In this document: positions 46,634 to 56,863 of the stretch, piece after piece
Position numbering within the stretch: the first letter of the stretch is position 1
Layout: each line of letters starts with the position of its first letter
NCBI RefSeq assembly: GCF_000661915.1
Contig: NZ_CP007509.1
Span: 496,001 to 560,000 of the forward strand
Direction: 5' to 3'
Source of the DNA: Stutzerimonas decontaminans
GTDB taxonomy: Bacteria; Pseudomonadota; Gammaproteobacteria; Pseudomonadales; Pseudomonadaceae
Length of the DNA: 64,000 nt
Notes under the pieces: model-generated
Database searches by the model: none
What the model was told of the DNA's origin: nothing
What the model saw: the letters and a program-made list of their open reading frames with translations, nothing else
Program-made: the position numbers and the translations under genes

Positions 46634-47137
46634 TTACTGGTGCAGGTCGCGCACCATGTACACCGCGGGGATCTGGTAGCTGGCCAGGTTGCCGGCCTGT
46701 GGCGGGTCGAGGTCGTCATGGGCTTCGTAGCCCAGGCGCGACCAGAAGCCGGTGGAATCCTGCACCGAGACCAGCGCCGAATAGCGCAGCTGTGCTGTGC
46801 CGGCTTGCTGCAGGTTGTGCCGCACCAGTGCCGGACCGATCCCGCGGCCTGCGGCTCGCCCGGCCACGGCCAGGTCATGCAGGTAGAGGCAATCGGCTTC
46901 GCCCTCGCTGCAGAACTCGCCGTCCAGCGGGGTCACCTTGCCCAACCGGGAGTGGTAGGCGAACAGGTAACCGCAGACGCCCAATGCGTCTTCGGCGACC
47001 CAGGCCAGTTGCGGGAATGCCGCCAGACGTGAGCGGATCACCGCCTCGTCTTCCAGGACCTCTGCGGCATAGGATTCTTCCTGGATCGCCAGGACGGCAG
47101 GGATATCGCGCTCCTGCATCGCTCTCAACTGGTACAT
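46634..47137 (-). CDS. GNAT family N-acetyltransferase
   Basis: The ATG at 47137 gives 167 residues. The acetyl-CoA loop region LHDLAVAGRAAGRGIGPALV lies near residues 83-102 (pattern R-x-x-G-x-G/A). The substrate is unknown. It lies upstream of the ureE promoter on the same strand, but ureE has its own start site, so a link to urease is not shown. Confidence 0.88.
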   Translation of the reverse strand: MYQLRAMQERDIPAVLAIQEESYAAEVLEDEAVIRSRLAAFPQLAWVAEDALGVCGYLFAYHSRLGKVTPLDGEFCSEGEADCLYLHDLAVAGRAAGRGIGPALVRHNLQQAGTAQLRYSALVSVQDSTGFWSRLGYEAHDDLDPPQAGNLASYQIPAVYMVRDLHQ

Positions 47138-47353
47138 CACGACTACACTCGAACGCCGCGAAACGCCGCGCGACTCGGCCAAAAGCCGGCGATCATACGT
47201 GAAATGCCGGCGTCCCGCTTGCCGCCGGGCGCCGCATCCACGCTCCGTCAGCGTACGCAGCGGCACGGCCAAGGCAGTGGTGCTCCGGTGCGGACTCGGG
47301 TGAATGGTTTCAGCTGATTGGTGCAGCGGTGCGACAAGATGACAGGCATAATG

Positions 47354-47367
47354 GTTAGCCTGCTAAC
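47354..47367. promoter_or_regulatory. Small palindrome upstream of the DMT transporter gene
   Basis: GTTAGC-CT-GCTAAC is a perfect 6-bp inverted repeat, 18 bp before the chosen start and directly after CATAAT (47347-47352), a possible -10 box. It may be an operator. Confidence 0.3.
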
Positions 47368-47385
47368 AAGTGGTTGAGGGCTGCG

Positions 47386-48258
47386 TTGAACGATCACCAC
47401 CACCCGCTCTACGGCGTTCTGCTCATACTGCTGTCGGGTCTGCTGCTGGCCAGCCATGACGGGCTGGCCAAACACCTCTCGGAAATCTACCCGGTGTTTC
47501 TGGTCATCTGGGCCCGTTACGTTGCGCAGACGGTGCTGATGACCGCGCTGTTCGTGCCGCGCATGGGCCAGCGCGTGTTTCGCACCCTGCGCCCTTGGCC
47601 ACAGTTGCTGCGCGGGCTGAGCCTGGTCAGCGTGAGTCTGCTATTCATCAACGGCCTGCATTTCATCCCGTTGGCCGAAGCGACGGCGGTGATCTTTCTG
47701 ACCCCGGTGCTGGTAACCATCGCTTCAGCGCTGCTGGGCGAGCGGGTCAGCCGCAGTCAGTGGCTCGCCGTGGGCTTCGGTCTGCTCGGGGTGCTGATCA
47801 TCGTGCGGCCCGGTTCGGCGCTGTTCACGCCGGCGGTGCTGTTGCCCTTCGGCGCGGCCCTGTCGTTTACCGTATATCAGCTGGTGACCCGGCGCCTGGC
47901 CGGTACCGACCACCCGGTGACCAGCAACTACCTGACCAGTCTGGTCGGCTGCGTGACCCTGAGCGTGCTGGTGGTCTTCAACTGGCGCACGCCAACGCTG
48001 CATGACGCGCTGCTGATGGGCGGGCTCGGCGGCATGGCGATGCTCGGCCACCTGCTGCTGACCAATGCCTTCCGCTTCGCCAGCGCGGCGACGCTGGCAC
48101 CCTTCACCTACGGCCAGATCGTCTTTGCCGGAGTGGTCGGCTATGTCGCCTTCGATCACGCGCCGGATGCCGGTGCGCTGATCGGCATGGCGGTGATCAT
48201 CGCCAGCGGCCTGTGCATGGCTTATGTGCAGCGCCGCCAGGCACCGATCGAAGGATAA
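47386..48258 (+). CDS. DMT/EamA family transporter
   Basis: The protein has 290 residues with ten membrane segments in two EamA repeats. The TTG at 47386 is preferred over a TTG at 47374, because TGAGGG sits just ahead of it. Runs are HFIPLAEATAVIFLTPVLVT and TNAFRFASAATLAPFTYGQIV. The family exports metabolites or amino acids; the substrate is unknown. Confidence 0.85.
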   Translation: MNDHHHPLYGVLLILLSGLLLASHDGLAKHLSEIYPVFLVIWARYVAQTVLMTALFVPRMGQRVFRTLRPWPQLLRGLSLVSVSLLFINGLHFIPLAEATAVIFLTPVLVTIASALLGERVSRSQWLAVGFGLLGVLIIVRPGSALFTPAVLLPFGAALSFTVYQLVTRRLAGTDHPVTSNYLTSLVGCVTLSVLVVFNWRTPTLHDALLMGGLGGMAMLGHLLLTNAFRFASAATLAPFTYGQIVFAGVVGYVAFDHAPDAGALIGMAVIIASGLCMAYVQRRQAPIEG

Positions 48259-48367
48259 GCAGCGAAATGTGCCATTCAGCCGACCAAGCAGCTTCTCAAC
48301 AACACTGAAATGAAAAGACAGGGCGAATCGACCCTTGCGTGCAACGCATACAACAAACGGAGCCTAT

Positions 48368-49231
48368 ATGCCGCGACTCTCTCATCATGATCTGCGCCGC
48401 AACTTTCGCGAGCTGCTCAACGCCGACCGCTGCTTCCATACCGCCTCGGTGTTCGACCCGATGTCCGCGCGCATCGCCGCCGACCTCGGCTTCGAAGTGG
48501 GCATCCTCGGTGGCTCGGTGGCCTCGCTGCAGGTTCTCGCCGCGCCGGACTTCAACCTCATTACCTTGAGCGAGTTCGTCGAGCAGGCCACGCGCATCTG
48601 CCGCGTCGCCCAGCTGCCGGTGCTGGCCGATGCCGACCATGGCTACGGCAACGCGCTGAACGTCATGCGCACCGTTTCCGAACTGGAACGCGCCGGGATT
48701 TCCGCGCTGACCATCGAGGACACCCTGCTGCCGCCGAAATTCGGTCGCCGTTCCACCGACCTCATCGGCATGTTCGAGGCGGTCGGCAAGATCCGCGCGG
48801 CGCTGGAGGCGCGGGTCGATCCGGAGATGGCCATCATCGGCCGGACCAATGCCGGCGTGATCGGCTTCGAGGAAGTCATCGCCCGCGCCCAGGCCTACGA
48901 GAAGGCCGGCGCCGATGCCATCTGCCTGGTCGGCATCGAGGATTTCGACCACCTGGAAAGCATCGCCAGCCAACTCAGCAAGCCGCTGATGCTGGTCACC
49001 TACGGCAACCCCAACCTGCGCGACAACGCGCGGCTGGCGGCGCTCGGCGTGCGCATCGTGGTCAACGGCCACGCGGCGTACTTCGCGGCGATCAAGGCAA
49101 CCTACGACTGCCTGCGCGAGCAGCGCCAGGTCGATGCGCTGGATCTGAATGCCTCGCAGCTGTCGGTCAAATATTCCACCGCCGACGAGTACGTCGTATG
49201 GGCCGAGGAATATATGCAGGTCAAGGAGTAA
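48368..49231 (+). CDS. Oxaloacetate decarboxylase-like protein (isocitrate lyase/PEP mutase superfamily)
   Basis: The ATG at 48368 gives 287 residues. Superfamily runs are [29 protein letters not shown] and the Mg-binding [12 protein letters not shown]. It resembles P. aeruginosa PA4872, characterised as an oxaloacetate decarboxylase, which is likewise near urease genes. It is not an isocitrate lyase, since the KKCGH motif is missing. Confidence 0.85.
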
Positions 49232-49348
49232 GCCCTTGGGCGCTGGTAGGCGCCCGACAGGTTGTTGCACAGCGGGTCAGCAATCGCCACGCGGGCTTCA
49301 GCACCAGCGCGCCGGCGTCTCGGCGTTGCTGGGCCGGCGCCTACGGGC

Positions 49349-50068
49349 TCAGAAGAACGAGCGTTCGGCCTTGAACATCATGAAGCCTTCGCAATAGGCG
49401 TTTTGCCCTGAATAGACGCTACATTGCGCGCCGCGCAGGCTCGAGTCGCTGTAGGACAGGTCCATCTGCATGCCCAGCAGCCGGCGGGAAAGGTTCAGCG
49501 ACCAGTCGTTGAATACCCGCACGCTACCGCCGGGGTGGTACATGGGGCTGTCCATCGAGTGGCTGGCGTATTTCATCCGGACGTCGACATCGAACGGCCG
49601 CAGAGCGCCCAGCTCGAGAAACAGCGTGCTGTCGGTGCGCCCCAGCGCGCTGCTCATCGCGCCGCCCAGGCGGCTGCTGCCGAGGTTGATGCCGGCGTAG
49701 TACTCCTCGCGATTGCGTGTCTCGAGTTCCGGGAAGCTGTAGCGGATCACACCCAGCTCATAGCCCACCGAGTCGTCGAACCGTGGCTGGGCATAGCCGA
49801 CGTAGCTGTTGAGCTCCAGCTGGCTGCCGTCGAACAGGCCGACACTGGGCGACCACTGGCCGACGTACACGCCGCTGTCATGGGCGAGGTCCAGGCCGCC
49901 ACGAAAGGTGCTGGCGGTGGTCGGCTGCACCAGGCCCTGGGCCATGCTGCGCGTCGGTGCCGTGCCCAGCTTGAGATCGAATTGCCCGATCTCGCGCTCG
50001 ACCACTTCGGGTTGGCTGGCACAGCCGCCAAGCAGAATGCTCAGCGCGATCAGATATCTGTAGTCCAT
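49349..50068 (-). CDS. TorF/TIGR02001-like outer-membrane protein with lipobox
   Basis: From the ATG at 50068 the protein has 239 residues; a GTG at 50080 is an alternative. The signal ends in LGGC, a lipobox. The body shows alternating beta-strands typical of the TIGR02001 family (RGGLDLAHDSGVYVGQWSPSV and YGLGVIRYSFP-like segments). It is probably an outer-membrane beta-barrel or lipoprotein. It converges with the decarboxylase gene. Confidence 0.75.
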   Translation of the reverse strand: MDYRYLIALSILLGGCASQPEVVEREIGQFDLKLGTAPTRSMAQGLVQPTTASTFRGGLDLAHDSGVYVGQWSPSVGLFDGSQLELNSYVGYAQPRFDDSVGYELGVIRYSFPELETRNREEYYAGINLGSSRLGGAMSSALGRTDSTLFLELGALRPFDVDVRMKYASHSMDSPMYHPGGSVRVFNDWSLNLSRRLLGMQMDLSYSDSSLRGAQCSVYSGQNAYCEGFMMFKAERSFF

Positions 50069-50372
50069 ACACCGCTTCACTGGTGAGGTGTCTGGTAGGC
50101 CGACCAGTGACGACCACGATTGAAGAAGGCTGACCCGCAGCGCTCCAGCGCAGCGGATCAGGCCTTTTTACGGTTCGGACCCGAGGATAGACAAAGCAGT
50201 CGCTGGACGAGCTCCGCTCGTCGATTTGGCGCCAGTGAATCGACAGGCGGCGCCGGCGTGCTGGCTAGGCGGGAATCCGGCGGTGGCTGCTCTATGAATT
50301 GAATTGCGCGGCGCAATTGTGGTTCGAATGCTTACATTCATAAGCGCGTCCGGACAGGCAGAGGAGGTTGCA
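50069..50372 (+). other. 304-bp intergenic region upstream of the DksA-like gene
   Basis: There is no gene. It holds the 17-bp palindrome at 50302-50318 and probably the promoter of the DksA-like gene. I see nothing else. Confidence 0.5.
50302..50318. promoter_or_regulatory. Perfect 17-bp palindrome upstream of the DksA-like gene
   Basis: AATTGCGC-G-GCGCAATT lies 54 bp before the ATG. It overlaps a possible -35 (TTGTGG, 50317-50322), which suits an operator. The binding protein is unknown. Confidence 0.45.
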
Positions 50373-50639
50373 ATGGCTACCGGTTGGGCAGGGGATGGCG
50401 CGGTACAGGACCAGATCGACAGCACCGTCGAGGATGCCGTGCAGCGCGCACGCAGCCGACTCGGCCGTGGCGAGAGTCTGAGCCACTGCGAAGAATGCGG
50501 GGATAAGATCCCCGAAGCCCGGCGTCAGGCAGTTCCTGGCGTGCGGCTATGTATCAAGTGCCAGGTCGAGCGGGACAAGCAAGACGCCACGTCCAGCGGT
50601 TATAACCGACGCGGCAGCAAGGACAGCCAGCTGCGTTGA
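50373..50639 (+). CDS. DksA/TraR family C4 zinc-finger protein
   Basis: With GAGGAGG at 50361-50367, the ATG at 50373 gives 88 residues. The C4 zinc finger CEECGDKIPEARRQ...CIKCQ is near residues 36-60. It has only a short helical N-terminus, so it is of the YbiI/TraR size rather than full DksA. It may act on RNA polymerase. Its stop abuts the stop of the convergent sensor kinase gene with no gap. Confidence 0.88.
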   Translation: MATGWAGDGAVQDQIDSTVEDAVQRARSRLGRGESLSHCEECGDKIPEARRQAVPGVRLCIKCQVERDKQDATSSGYNRRGSKDSQLR

Positions 50640-51821
50640 TCAGTCGCGGCGCACTGGCATCGAGAAGGTGAAGGTGGTGCCGGCATCGGCGCTGGAGTTC
50701 ACCTGCATGCGGCCGCCATGGGCCTTCGCCACCTGCTCGACGATAAACAGCCCGAGCCCCAATCCGTTGCGCGAGGTGTCGTCTTCCTGGGAATAGGCAT
50801 GGAACAGTTGTTCCAGCCGTTCAGCTGGGATCGGCGTGCCGCGGTTGTGTACCAATAGCTGGAAATGCCCGTCGACTATTTCAGCCTTCACGATCACCGG
50901 GCCGGTGCTGGCGCCATGGTGCAGCGCGTTGGTGATCAGGTTGGCCAGCAGTTGGGCGATCCGGTCCGGGTCGCACTCGAACACCGGCAGCTCCGGCAGT
51001 TGGTCAAGCAACACCCGGCGTGGATAGGCGGTACGCAGCTCGTTGACCACCTGCTGCAGGGTGAGATGAAGATTGGCGGCAGCCGTCCAGTTCAGCGGTA
51101 TGCCATTGCCCAGCTGGCCGCGGGCGAAGTCCAGCAGATCGTCGACCATGCGTGAGGCGCGCTGGCTGGACGTGCGCACATGCTCGGCGAGTCGTTGCGT
51201 ACCGGGTTCCGTGGAACGGCGAACCAGCAGATCGCTGGCCGCCTGGATCGAGGCCAGCGGGGTGCGCAGATCATGGCCGAGCAGGGCGATGAACTGCTCA
51301 CGCTGATGGCCGGTGATGCGCTCATCGGCCAGCGCCGCACGCGTGGCCTGCTGTTGCTCCTCGGCTTCGATCTGCAGCGTCAGCAGGCGCGCAAAGGATT
51401 CGAACATCGCCCGCGTCGTCGGGTTGGAAAGATCACGTGGCAAGGGATCGAGCGCACAGAGCGTGCCGAAGAAGCTGCCGTCGGCACGCAGTACGGGCAC
51501 CGAGATATAGCTTTCGAAGCCGTACATCTGCGGTGTGTGATGCTTGCAGTAGTCAGGGTCGGCGCTCACCTGGCTGATGATGATCGGCTGTTGCGAAGCG
51601 TGGATTTCGCTGCACAGCGTGGTGGTCACGTCGAGTTCACCGCCAACCTTCAGACCGAACTCGATGCGGTCGAGCACGGCGCAGGCCGTCCAGGAATTTT
51701 CGGTAACCCGAGCGACCGCAGCGAAGCGCAATCCGGTTGTTTCGCTGACGACTTGCAGAATGGCGGGGACGGCGCTGATGCGTTGGACGGTGAGCAGGTC
51801 GTCGAGGATGGATTGCGCCAT
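50640..51821 (-). CDS. GAF-domain sensor histidine kinase
   Basis: The 393-residue soluble kinase has a GAF domain (about 15-150), a short coiled coil, HisKA with His183 in LGHDLRTPLAS, and an HATPase (about 285-390) with NGLGLGLFIVEQ. No membrane segment and no neighbouring response regulator are seen. A terminator separates it from the permease gene upstream. Confidence 0.9.
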   Translation of the reverse strand: MAQSILDDLLTVQRISAVPAILQVVSETTGLRFAAVARVTENSWTACAVLDRIEFGLKVGGELDVTTTLCSEIHASQQPIIISQVSADPDYCKHHTPQMYGFESYISVPVLRADGSFFGTLCALDPLPRDLSNPTTRAMFESFARLLTLQIEAEEQQQATRAALADERITGHQREQFIALLGHDLRTPLASIQAASDLLVRRSTEPGTQRLAEHVRTSSQRASRMVDDLLDFARGQLGNGIPLNWTAAANLHLTLQQVVNELRTAYPRRVLLDQLPELPVFECDPDRIAQLLANLITNALHHGASTGPVIVKAEIVDGHFQLLVHNRGTPIPAERLEQLFHAYSQEDDTSRNGLGLGLFIVEQVAKAHGGRMQVNSSADAGTTFTFSMPVRRD

Positions 51822-51841
51822 CTGCAGGCCCTGAGCGGCAG

Positions 51842-51872
51842 AAAAAGGCCGGCCACTTTAACATGGCCGACC
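51842..51872 (-). terminator. Rho-independent terminator after the NCS1 permease gene
   Basis: On the minus strand, GGTCGGCCA pairs with TGGCCGGCC (one G-U pair) around an 8-base loop and is followed by TTTTT. It sits 18 bp after the permease stop and 20 bp before the kinase start. Confidence 0.85.
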
Positions 51873-51889
51873 TCTGCAGCAGGCTGCCT

Positions 51890-53368
51890 TCAGCCGAGCG
51901 GAGCGGGTTGTGCCGCGCTGGCGAGCAGTGGCTGTTTACGCATAAGCCCGTAGTGCAACACCCCGCCGAACAGCGCGCCCAATAGCCAGGCGAAACCGGA
52001 CAGGCTCTCCAGCCCTGGCAGCCACACCGAGGCCACCGAGAACAGCGCGCTGACGCCGAAGGCAATCATCGCCTTGCGGTTCCAGCCGGCATTGAAGTGG
52101 TAGATCCCGCTGCGCTCGGCAGAGAACAGCTGCTGCAGATCGAGGCGCTGGCGGCGAACCAGGTAGTAGTCGGCGACGATGATGCCGTACAGCGGCGCCA
52201 GCACCGCGCCCAGCGTGTCGACGAAGGCGGCGATACCCACTTCGCTGATGAAGGCCACCCACAGCGCGCCGATGAAGAAGGCGATGGCCGCGGTGATGAA
52301 GCCGCCGGTACGGGCGCTGATTTTGGCTGGCGCCAGGTTGGCGATGTCATAGGCCGGCGGGATGAAGTTGGCGACCAGGTTGATGCCGACCGTGGCGGCA
52401 AAGAAGGTGATGGCGGCCACTACCGTCAGGGTGACGTTGTCGATGCGCGCGACGATGTCGGTGGGGTTGGTCAGCGTTTCGCCGAACACTACGACGGTCC
52501 CGGCAGTGATCACCAACGCGATCAGCGAGAAGATCGCCAGGCTCACCGGCAGGCCGAGAAAGTTGCCGAGGCGCATCTGCCGCTCGCTCTTCACGAAACG
52601 GGCGAAGTCGCCATAGTTGATCACCACTGCGGCGAAGTAGGCCACCATGGTGCCGACCACTGCGGCGAACGCGGCAATCGGTCCGCCGGCGTGCTCGCCG
52701 CTGCCGCTGAAGATCTCGCCCAGCGCGCCGAGCAGGCTCGGGCCGGCCTGATACCAGATGGCGATCATCAGTACGATCATCACCAGGTACACCAGCGGGC
52801 CGGCCCAGTTGAGAAAGCGCGTTACCCAGTCGACGCCACGGACGAACAGCGCCACCTGGAACACGCAGACGATCACGTAGGCAGCCCAGTCGATGGCGGT
52901 CAGGCCGAGCAGGGTGGCGGCCTGTGGCTCGCTGCCGAGCAGTGTCCGCAGCAATAGGGCCACCGCGGTCGAGGCGAAATAGGTCTGCACGCCGTACCAG
53001 AAGATTGCGACGATGCCACGCACCACGGCCGGGAAATTCGCGCCGCGCACCCCCATGCTCGCCCGCGCCATCACCGGGAAGGGGATGCCGTACTTCACGC
53101 TGGGCTTGCCGGTGAGCTGCACCAGACCCATGACGATGAAGCCGGCCAGCACGATGCCCGCCAGCACCGCCCAGCCGTTGAGGCCGTAACTGATGAACAG
53201 CGTGGCGGCGAGGGTGTAGCCGAACAGGCTCTGGATGTCGTTGGACCACACATTGAATATCTCGAACCAGCCCCATTTGCGCTCAGCTGGGGCGAGTGGC
53301 GCGAGATCGGCGTTATACAGGCTGGGATCGATCTGTTTGATCTGGAAGTCGTCGTGGTGCATGGGCAT
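51890..53368 (-). CDS. NCS1 family nucleobase/allantoin-type permease
   Basis: The ATG at 53368 gives 492 residues (a second ATG two codons on is also possible) and about twelve membrane segments. Family runs are IQSLFGYTLAATLFI, PFPVMARASMGVRGANFPAVVRGI, VINYGDFARF and the C-terminal YYLVRRQRLD. NCS1 carriers bring in uracil, cytosine, allantoin or hydantoins with Na or H; which one cannot be told. Position next to ureC suggests purine or pyrimidine nitrogen salvage that feeds urea. Confidence 0.88.
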   Translation of the reverse strand: MPMHHDDFQIKQIDPSLYNADLAPLAPAERKWGWFEIFNVWSNDIQSLFGYTLAATLFISYGLNGWAVLAGIVLAGFIVMGLVQLTGKPSVKYGIPFPVMARASMGVRGANFPAVVRGIVAIFWYGVQTYFASTAVALLLRTLLGSEPQAATLLGLTAIDWAAYVIVCVFQVALFVRGVDWVTRFLNWAGPLVYLVMIVLMIAIWYQAGPSLLGALGEIFSGSGEHAGGPIAAFAAVVGTMVAYFAAVVINYGDFARFVKSERQMRLGNFLGLPVSLAIFSLIALVITAGTVVVFGETLTNPTDIVARIDNVTLTVVAAITFFAATVGINLVANFIPPAYDIANLAPAKISARTGGFITAAIAFFIGALWVAFISEVGIAAFVDTLGAVLAPLYGIIVADYYLVRRQRLDLQQLFSAERSGIYHFNAGWNRKAMIAFGVSALFSVASVWLPGLESLSGFAWLLGALFGGVLHYGLMRKQPLLASAAQPAPLG

Positions 53369-53747
53369 GCGCTCTTTGTGCAAGGCTGGATGCAATGTTG
53401 TATGCACTTTCTATTCCGGTTGAGCTCTGCCTGCCTTGCAGATGAGTGTCGAGGGCTAGCTTTGAGACGCCAGGTGGCGAATGCAGCGGCCGCTATGGCG
53501 TTCCGCTAGAGATCGAGTTGTATACAGGAGTCGGGTCTCGGTTTGCTGTGCCCGGCACGGCTCAAGAAGCCTGCACCAGTGCGTGGCACAGCGATGGCCG
53601 ATGCCTCATCAGGGTGCCCGTTTCCACACTGGGCATCGCCCGGATGGAATAGGCGGCGCCGTGAGGCCGCCCGATTATTCGCGGGGTTGAGTGCCGGGCG
53701 GCTCCATCTAAGCTGAGCCGCGGCCCGCGATGCCCGGCGCTGCGGCG
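53369..53747 (-). promoter_or_regulatory. 379-bp intergenic region between ureC and the NCS1 permease
   Basis: There is no gene. A possible NtrC site lies at 53572-53588 and a weak GG-N10-GC (sigma-54-like) pair at 53403-53418 on the minus strand. No clear terminator is seen after ureC. Confidence 0.4.
53572..53588 (-). promoter_or_regulatory. Weak NtrC-like site upstream of the NCS1 permease
   Basis: On the minus strand TGCCACGCACTGGTGCA matches TGCACC-N4-TGGTGCA at 11 of 13 fixed positions; one half-site is perfect and the other degenerate. It is about 210 bp from the permease ATG. Confidence 0.35.
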
Positions 53748-55448
<1,701 letters not shown>

Positions 55449-55465
55449 CGAATCTCATCCTTGTC

Positions 55466-55541
55466 CGTAGGGTGGACAACGCGAAGCTTGTCCACCGGCA
55501 ATCTAAGTGGTGGAAAAGCCTTAGGCGTTTTCCACCCTACG
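55466..55541 (+). repeat. GTAGGGTGG palindromic element between ureC and ureB
   Basis: The 76-bp element is bounded by CGTAGGGTGG and CCACCCTACG. The left arm is GGTGGACAA...TTGTCCACC, the right arm TGGAAAA...GTTTTCCA. It would fold in the urease mRNA between ureB and ureC. Confidence 0.8.
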
Positions 55542-55553
55542 AATAGCTTCGGC

Positions 55554-55859
55554 TCAGAGCGCGCCCATTACCCGCCCGGCGAAGCCGAACACCTGCCGCT
55601 TGCCGGCCAGTTCGACCAGCTCCACCTCGCGGCTCTGCCCCGGCTCGAAGCGCACCGCGGTGCCGGCCGGGATATTCAGGCGCATGCCGCGGGCGGCCGC
55701 GCGGTCGAAGGCCAACGCATCATTGGTTTCGAAAAAGTGATAGTGCGAGCCGACCTGGATCGGCCGATCGCCACTGTTGGCCACATTGAGCGTGACGGTG
55801 CGGCGGCCGACGTTGAGCTCGATGTCGCCGTCCTGGATCTGGTATTCGCCGGGAATCAT
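55554..55859 (-). CDS. ureB: Urease subunit beta
   Basis: The 101-residue UreB has the typical MIPGEYQI start and [12 protein letters not shown] near residues 36-47. It builds the urease trimer with UreA and UreC. The start overlaps the GNAT stop (ATGA), so it is coupled to it. Confidence 0.98.
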   Translation of the reverse strand: MIPGEYQIQDGDIELNVGRRTVTLNVANSGDRPIQVGSHYHFFETNDALAFDRAAARGMRLNIPAGTAVRFEPGQSREVELVELAGKRQVFGFAGRVMGAL

Positions 55860-56419
55860 GGTTGGGACGTCCTGTTCAGGGTCAGTTGCATCATGGTCAG
55901 GTCCAGCCAGCGGCCGAACTTGCAGCCGACCTGGCGCATCTGGCCGACGTGAATGAAGCCGAGCTGCTGGTGCATGTGCACCGAGGCGCGGTTCTCGCTT
56001 TCGATGAAGGCGACCATCACGTGCTTGTCGAGCTCTCGGGCGCGTTCGATCAGCGCCTTCATCAGGCTGCGGCCGATGCCGCTGCCGCGGTGGTCGGGGC
56101 TCACGTACACCGAGTTCTCCACGGTGTGGCGAAAGCCGTCATGCGGGCGCCAGGGGCCGAAGGAGGCATAGCCGGCAACCTGGCCCTGCTCGTCGATGGC
56201 CACCAGCACCGGGTAGTTCTGTTCGTGCCGCTCGGCCAGCCAGGCGCGGCGGTTGTCGAGGTCGACGCAGTGGTCGTTCCAGATCGCCGTGCTGTTCTGC
56301 ACCGCGTCGTTGTAGATATGCAGGATGCCTTCGAGGTCGGCATCCAGGGCGTCACGTATCTGCACGTTGAGTTCCTTCAAAGCGGGTCTGGGGTCTTCGC
56401 AGTAGACATTGACCGACAT
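55856..56419 (-). CDS. GNAT acetyltransferase within the urease operon (methionine sulfoximine/phosphinothricin type)
   Basis: The 187-residue protein starts at the ATG at 56419, one base after the ureA stop, and overlaps ureB. The [20 protein letters not shown] start and [11 protein letters not shown] acetyl-CoA loop match the phosphinothricin/methionine sulfoximine acetyltransferases (P. aeruginosa PA4866 type, found at the same place). Those detoxify glutamine-synthetase inhibitors. Co-transcription with urease is clear; the physiological substrate is not. Confidence 0.9.
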   Translation of the reverse strand: MSVNVYCEDPRPALKELNVQIRDALDADLEGILHIYNDAVQNSTAIWNDHCVDLDNRRAWLAERHEQNYPVLVAIDEQGQVAGYASFGPWRPHDGFRHTVENSVYVSPDHRGSGIGRSLMKALIERARELDKHVMVAFIESENRASVHMHQQLGFIHVGQMRQVGCKFGRWLDLTMMQLTLNRTSQP

Positions 56420-56420
56420 T

Positions 56421-56723
56421 TCAGGCGATAGGTTGATGCACGGTGACCAGCTTGGTGCCGTCCGGGAAGGTGGCCTCGACCTGGATCTCCGGAATCATCT
56501 CCGGCACGCCTTCCATCACCTGCTCGCGGCTGAGCAGGGTGGTGCCGAAGTGCATCAGCTCGGCGACCGTCTGGCCGTCGCGGGCGCCTTCAAGCAGCGC
56601 GGCGGAGATGTAGGCCATGGCCTCCGGGTAATTGAGCTTCACGCCACGCGCCAGCCGGCGCTCGGCCACCAGGCCGGCGGTGAAGATCAGCAACTTGTCC
56701 TTCTCTCTTGGCGACAGATCCAT
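56421..56723 (-). CDS. ureA: Urease subunit gamma
   Basis: The 100-residue UreA begins [14 protein letters not shown] from the ATG at 56723; a longer frame to 56786 runs into a repeat. The run [14 protein letters not shown] is conserved. It lies 140 bp after ureD, with a palindromic element in the gap. Confidence 0.98.
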   Translation of the reverse strand: MDLSPREKDKLLIFTAGLVAERRLARGVKLNYPEAMAYISAALLEGARDGQTVAELMHFGTTLLSREQVMEGVPEMIPEIQVEATFPDGTKLVTVHQPIA

Positions 56724-56735
56724 AACAGCTCCAGT

Positions 56736-56766
56736 CGTAGGGTGGATGTCGCTTTTCACATCCACC
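56736..56766 (+). repeat. GTAGGGTGG palindromic half-element between ureD and ureA
   Basis: CGTAGGGTGGATGT...ACATCCACC: a 9-bp stem (56741-56749 with 56758-56766). It is the left arm only of the full element. Confidence 0.7.
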
Positions 56767-56863
56767 GGCTTGTGGCGGCAAACCACGTAGCGTTATTCAG
56801 GGCAGCGTGCACGCAGGCTCGCCAGGCAGGGTGGGCAACGGCATAGCCTTGCCCTCCGATCAT

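Noticed and set aside
49238..49255. Terminator after the oxaloacetate decarboxylase-like gene
   Set aside because: There is a 6-bp GGGCGC/GCGCCC hairpin, but no T-run follows.
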